A stretch of 64,000 bases of DNA from Gemmatimonas phototrophica (GTDB taxonomy: Bacteria; Latescibacterota; UBA2968; UBA8231): the NCBI GenBank assembly GCA_945861755.1, contig CAMAVQ010000008.1, positions 1 through 64,000 of the forward strand, in the 5' to 3' direction. Of this stretch, positions 60,355 through 64,000 are shown one piece after another. Numbering within the stretch: the first letter of the stretch is position 1; the number at the start of each line of letters is the position of its first letter. Under the pieces are notes generated by a model. That model did no database searches and was not told the origin of the DNA. It saw nothing but the letters and a program-made list of their open reading frames with translations. The position numbers and the translations under genes are program-made.

Positions 60355-61913
60355 TGCCCGTCGCCCTGATCTTTCTGCTCTTGCTGATGTGGCCCGGCCC
60401 CGGATCTGGGGCACCGGCCAGCCCGGACACCACCATCGCCGGCCACCCTTATATGCGGGTGCCCGTGGCGCAGTTGCTCAACCAGCTCCGCCAACCCGGA
60501 ACCACCCCCATTCGTTACCAGCACACCGCGTTCACCGGCCCGTTCGATGCCCGCCTCGCCGGACTGACCGAGGTGGTTGCGGGCCTGGAGTTGGAAGACG
60601 TGCTCTTCCTGGAACGGGTGGTGCTCGACGGGGTGGTATTCCGCGGCCCCCTGCAGGGTCGGCGCCTGGGGTTTGGCCAGGGCTTGTCCCTGCTGGGCAC
60701 CCGTTTCGCCGGCAGCCTGCACCTCGAAGATTCGGAATGGCGGGGGCCCTTGAGCGCCAACCAGGCCGTGTTCACCGGCCCCACCAAGATGGAGAACTGC
60801 CACTTTTTTGCCGGCGCCTCCTTCATCGGCGCCGGATTCAACGGCCCCTCCCTGTCGCTGGCCCGTTGCCGCTTCGAGGAAGGCGCCTTCTTCGAAACCG
60901 CCTCCTTCAGCGGGCCGGCGGGTTTCACCGACGCCTACTTCGAGGCCCAGGCCTCGTTCAAAGACGCCCTCTGGAAGGAGGGCGTCTCCTTTGCCGGCGC
61001 CCGCTTCAAGGGCCGCAGCTTCTTCTGGAACGCCACCTTCGGCGGGCCGACCACCTTCGATGAGTCCCGCTTCGGCAGCGAGACCTCCTTTCGCGAAGCC
61101 CTTTTCGCCGGCCAGGCCTCCTTCCGCCGCATCACCTTCGTGCATCCGGCGCGTTTCGACCGCGCCAGGTTTGCCGCCGGCGCCGACTTCAGCGGCAGCC
61201 ACTTCAAACGCCTGGCCGACTTCAGCGGCAGCCAATCCGGCGGCGACCTGGAATTGGCAGCCCGCTTCGACGGGGACCTCGATCTGCGCCAGAGCCGCGC
61301 CACGGCCATCGAATTGCGCCAGCCGACCGCAATGCCCGCGCCCGACAGCCCGGCCGATTCCACCGCCAGCCCGCGCGTCCTATTGCAGGGATCCCGCACC
61401 GACCGCCTGATTTTCCTCTGGGAGGACCTGGCCCCGCGGCTGGCCAATTCGGACTCGGCGGACCTGCAGGGGATGGCCCCGGTTTATGCTTTTGTGCAGC
61501 AGCAACTCCGCGACCAGGGATACACGGAGGACGCCCTGGCCTGCCGGGCCGCCGGCCTGGAGTTCCGGCGGCAGCACCTTCCCTGGACCAGCCCTGAACG
61601 CTACTTTCTGCTAGGGTGGCGTCTGACCACGAGGTATGGCAGTAGCCTGGGTCAGTTCCTCCTTTTTTCGGCGCTGCTGGTGGTGGGCTTCGCGCTGCTC
61701 TACTGTTTTGGCCACCATCGCTTCCGCCCCGTGCAGGGCGCCGGCGTTTTCGCCTTGCCCCAGAGCCTTCGTTTCAGTCTGCAGACCTATCTGCGACTGG
61801 GCACTCCCGCCTGGCTCCCGGTCGGAAGAATACAGGGACTGGCCCTGCTGCAGGGGCTTTTGGGCTGGTTCTCCTGGGCCCTGCTCATCGCAGCCCTGCT
61901 GGCCCGGATGTGA
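60354..61913 (+). CDS. Pentapeptide-repeat protein with C-terminal membrane segments
   Basis: 519 aa with signal peptide (LIFLLLLMWPGPGSGAPAS). Residues ~75-320 are pentapeptide-like repeats with A/S-x-F periods (FAGASFIGAGFNGPSLSLAR, FEEGAFFETASFSGPAGFTD, FAGQASFRRITFVHPARFDR), which fold as a right-handed quadrilateral beta-helix. A helical stretch (residues ~360-410) leads to two or three membrane helices (FLLFSALLVVGFALLYCF, LLGWFSWALLIAALLARM) with a loop of potassium-channel-like layout but no selectivity filter. Translationally coupled to the TPR lipoprotein upstream and to the CRTAC1-like gene downstream. Function unknown. Confidence 0.78.
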   Translation: MPVALIFLLLLMWPGPGSGAPASPDTTIAGHPYMRVPVAQLLNQLRQPGTTPIRYQHTAFTGPFDARLAGLTEVVAGLELEDVLFLERVVLDGVVFRGPLQGRRLGFGQGLSLLGTRFAGSLHLEDSEWRGPLSANQAVFTGPTKMENCHFFAGASFIGAGFNGPSLSLARCRFEEGAFFETASFSGPAGFTDAYFEAQASFKDALWKEGVSFAGARFKGRSFFWNATFGGPTTFDESRFGSETSFREALFAGQASFRRITFVHPARFDRARFAAGADFSGSHFKRLADFSGSQSGGDLELAARFDGDLDLRQSRATAIELRQPTAMPAPDSPADSTASPRVLLQGSRTDRLIFLWEDLAPRLANSDSADLQGMAPVYAFVQQQLRDQGYTEDALACRAAGLEFRRQHLPWTSPERYFLLGWRLTTRYGSSLGQFLLFSALLVVGFALLYCFGHHRFRPVQGAGVFALPQSLRFSLQTYLRLGTPAWLPVGRIQGLALLQGLLGWFSWALLIAALLARM

Positions 61914-63535
61914 ACATGGCCCCCTTCCTCCTCCTACTGCTCTTGGCCTGCAACCAGGCGCCATCCCCCACCTCCCCGGTGCAGTTTACTGAGGTGACCG
62001 TGCCGGCCGGCCTGGACTTCGTGCACTATAATGGTGCCCAGGGGGAATATTATTACGTGGAAACCTTCGGTTCGGGCGGGGCATTTTTCGACCACGACGG
62101 CGACGGCTGGCTCGATCTTTTCCTCGCCAACGGCACCTATCTGTCGGGGGAGCGCCCCGAGCCACTGCCGACCAGCCACCTCTACGCCAACCGCCGCGAC
62201 GGCACCTTCGCCGACCAGACAGCGGCCACCGGCCTCGGCCATTCGGGGTACGGCATGGGCTGCGCCGCCGGCGACTACGACGAGGACGGCGACCAGGACC
62301 TCTACCTTTCCTGCTTTGGGCCCAATGCCATGTACCGCAACGAGGGCGGGCATTTTGCCGAGGTGGGCCACACCCTCGGGGTGGACGACGGCCGCTGGGG
62401 CGTCAGCTGTGGTTTCCTCGACCACGACCAGGACGGCGACCTGGACCTCTTTGTCGTCAACTACGTCGACTTCTCCCTGGCCAACAACGTGGTCTGCAAG
62501 CAGGGACGGATCCGGTCCTACTGCGAACCCACCGTGTACGAGCCGACCAACAGTGTGCTCTACCGGAACGAGGGCCGCGGCGGACATTTCAGCGATGTGA
62601 GCCAGCGCGCCGGCATTACCCTCAAGGGCCGCGGCCTGGGGGTGGCCTTTACCGACTACGACGAGGACGGGGACACCGACATCTACGTGGCCAACGATGG
62701 CATGATGAATTTTCTCTATGAGAATCGCGGCGGGCAGTTCGTAGAAAACGGGCTAGCGGCGGGGGGGCGGTACAACCGGGACGGCCGCGCCGAGGCTGGC
62801 ATGGGGGTCGATGCCGGGGATATCGACGGGGACGGCCATCTGGAGCTGGTGGTCACCAACTTTTCGCGCGAGACCAACACCCTGTACCACAACGACGGCC
62901 AGGGCCGTTTCGAGGATATCACCCCGCGTGCCGGCCTGGCCGAGCCCTCGTATCTGCCGCTGGGATTCGGGGTGTGTTTCCTCGACTACGACCACGACAT
63001 GGACCTCGACCTTTTCGTCGCCAACGGCCACGTCATGGACCGCATCGCCGAGGTGGACTCCTCTCTCTCGTACGCCCAGCCCAACCAGCTGCTGCGCAAT
63101 GAGGCGGGCCGCCGGTTCACCGACGTGTCCGCCCAGGCCGGCGGCGCGCTGGCAGTCCCCAACGTGGGCCGTGCCGCCATCCGGGGCGACTACGACAACG
63201 ACGGCGACCTCGATCTGGTCGTAACCACCGAAGCGGGCCCGGCCCGGTTGCTGCGCAACGATGGAGGCAACCAGCACCATTGGCTGGCAGTAGCGCTGGA
63301 GGGCAAGGCGCCCCGCGACGCCCTGGGCGCCCGGGTGACGGTGGAGGCGGGGGGAGTGCGACAGGTGCGGGAACGCCACTCCGGGGGCAGCTACCTGGCC
63401 AGCCACGACCCCCGACTCCACTTTGGCCTGGGAGAGCATGCCCGCGCCCGGGTGGAGGTGGTTTGGCCTGACGGCCAGGTGCAACAACTGGGCGAGGTGG
63501 CGGCCAACCAGTTCCTCGTGGTGCGCCAGCCCTGA
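61910..63535 (+). CDS. CRTAC1-like FG-GAP/ASPIC-UnbV lipoprotein
   Basis: 541 aa from a GTG overlapping the previous stop, or 539 aa from the ATG at 61916. Lipoprotein signal MAPFLLLLLLAC. FG-GAP blades with calcium loops (DHDGDGWLDLFLANGT, DYDEDGDQDLYLSCFG, DHDQDGDLDLFVVNYV, DIDGDGHLELVVTNFS) and a C-terminal ASPIC/UnbV domain (GSYLASHDPRLHFGLGEHA, VVWPDGQVQ). It is closer to the copy at 53601 than to the one at 57138, sharing FSRE-T/S-N, SYLPLGFG or SFLPLGFG and ANGHV-x-DRIA. Third gene of the coupled TPR/pentapeptide operon. Confidence 0.87.
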   Translation: MNMAPFLLLLLLACNQAPSPTSPVQFTEVTVPAGLDFVHYNGAQGEYYYVETFGSGGAFFDHDGDGWLDLFLANGTYLSGERPEPLPTSHLYANRRDGTFADQTAATGLGHSGYGMGCAAGDYDEDGDQDLYLSCFGPNAMYRNEGGHFAEVGHTLGVDDGRWGVSCGFLDHDQDGDLDLFVVNYVDFSLANNVVCKQGRIRSYCEPTVYEPTNSVLYRNEGRGGHFSDVSQRAGITLKGRGLGVAFTDYDEDGDTDIYVANDGMMNFLYENRGGQFVENGLAAGGRYNRDGRAEAGMGVDAGDIDGDGHLELVVTNFSRETNTLYHNDGQGRFEDITPRAGLAEPSYLPLGFGVCFLDYDHDMDLDLFVANGHVMDRIAEVDSSLSYAQPNQLLRNEAGRRFTDVSAQAGGALAVPNVGRAAIRGDYDNDGDLDLVVTTEAGPARLLRNDGGNQHHWLAVALEGKAPRDALGARVTVEAGGVRQVRERHSGGSYLASHDPRLHFGLGEHARARVEVVWPDGQVQQLGEVAANQFLVVRQP

Positions 63536-63550
63536 GCCGGCGCCCTCCAC

Positions 63551-64000
63551 TCACATGACGGTGATCATGTTCCCGGTTTCTCCGGTAATCCAGTCGATGA
63601 TCAGCCAGACGCCGCCGACGGTGGCCTCCCCCAGGATCATGCCCAGGAAAAAGGGTTTGGCCCCGACGTAGAGTTTGATGCCCCCGTATTTGAGGATGAG
63701 CAGTTTGAGCAGCCAGGAGACGAAACAAGAAAACCAGATCTGGCTGGTCAGCCAGCCCACGCTGATGACAAATCCCAGGGGGTGCAGCGGCCACCAGTGG
63801 AAGCGGTGCTGGCCCCACAGGAGCACGCCGTCGATCACCCCGCCAATGCCGGTGAAGACCCAGCCGCGCAGATCCGGCGCAGTGGGATTGAGCAGGGGGC
63901 GGGCCATGTCAGTGAAGGTGCGCACCGCCTGGCCGGTCATGAAGAAGGGGTGCAGGTTGATGCCCCCGTCGCGGTAACAGATGGTCAGCACGATCCAGGT
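63551..64000 (-). CDS. DUF6785/DUF6784-type membrane protein, C-terminal part
   Basis: The last ~149 residues of a copy that starts beyond the right edge; the Met at 63991 is internal. It matches the C-terminal domain of the other two: DGGINLHPFFMTGQAVRTFT, IGGVIDGVLLWGQHRFHWWP, HPLGFVISVGW, LLKLLILKYGGIKLYVGAKP, FFLGMILGE and the end DWITGETGNMITVM. It is convergent with the CRTAC1-like gene, 15 nt away. The remaining ~500 residues with most membrane helices are outside the window. Confidence 0.83.
   Translation of the reverse strand, partial: TWIVLTICYRDGGINLHPFFMTGQAVRTFTDMARPLLNPTAPDLRGWVFTGIGGVIDGVLLWGQHRFHWWPLHPLGFVISVGWLTSQIWFSCFVSWLLKLLILKYGGIKLYVGAKPFFLGMILGEATVGGVWLIIDWITGETGNMITVM

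Noticed and set aside
1-64000. CRISPR arrays, tRNA or rRNA genes
   Set aside because: No regularly spaced repeats and no tRNA- or rRNA-like stretch were seen on reading either strand; repeated DNA words come from FG-GAP and FlgD-Ig coding repeats.

Overview
The window is GC-rich and gene-dense, with no tRNA, rRNA or CRISPR array visible. The gene content suggests a largely uncultured bacterial lineage with an envelope rich in lipoproteins and secreted proteins. It holds several phytanoyl-CoA-type dioxygenases, mandelate racemase/enolase-superfamily genes, DUF6785/DUF6784-type membrane proteins, ASPIC/UnbV (CRTAC1-like) FG-GAP proteins, and many secreted proteins ending in a FlgD-like Ig module with an FTPNGDGIND-type motif. 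This combination is typical of Latescibacterota-like or Poribacteria-like genomes. That placement is an inference from gene content; no marker gene fixes it.

Region 1 (1-8.9 kb, minus strand). The left edge is the 3' end of a probable IS256-type element inserted in an acyltransferase-3 gene. Next come a VOC protein, ssb, a small HTH protein and a 59-residue membrane protein, headed by a near-consensus promoter whose -10 box lies in a perfect palindrome. An operon follows (reading leftwards): DMFA2-like large amidase, twin-domain amidohydrolase, class V PLP enzyme, GT-C glycosyltransferase.

Region 2 (8.9-16.9 kb). A class II Fic protein, a PhyH dioxygenase, a broken CocE/NonD hydrolase remnant, a set of EamA permease, ChrA and isochorismatase-like hydrolase, a secreted RICIN/MORN-repeat protein and a second PhyH enzyme.

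Region 3 (16.9-30.8 kb). A DUF6785 membrane protein with a CBM9-like secreted protein, a FlgD-Ig surface protein, then a catabolic-looking operon (secreted sorbosone-dehydrogenase-like propeller plus three enolase-superfamily enzymes). After it come a deletion remnant of a DUF6785 gene, a third PhyH enzyme and an intact DUF6785 gene.

Region 4 (30.8-53.5 kb, minus strand). This is the most unusual part. Five tandem FlgD-Ig surface proteins (three of an ~860-aa family A, two of a ~640-aa family B) are followed by a CBM9-like gene with its own promoter and terminator. Upstream lies a tight four-gene operon: a family C FlgD-Ig protein, two ~940-980 aa paralogous predicted outer-membrane proteins, and a His-rich polytopic membrane protein with a TPR tail. 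I propose it as a candidate undescribed surface-assembly or secretion system whose clients carry the shared C-terminal module.

Region 5 (53.6-64 kb). Three CRTAC1-like FG-GAP/ASPIC-UnbV proteins, a double-parvulin lipoprotein foldase, a TPR lipoprotein, a pentapeptide-repeat membrane protein, and the C-terminal part of a further DUF6785 gene at the right edge.
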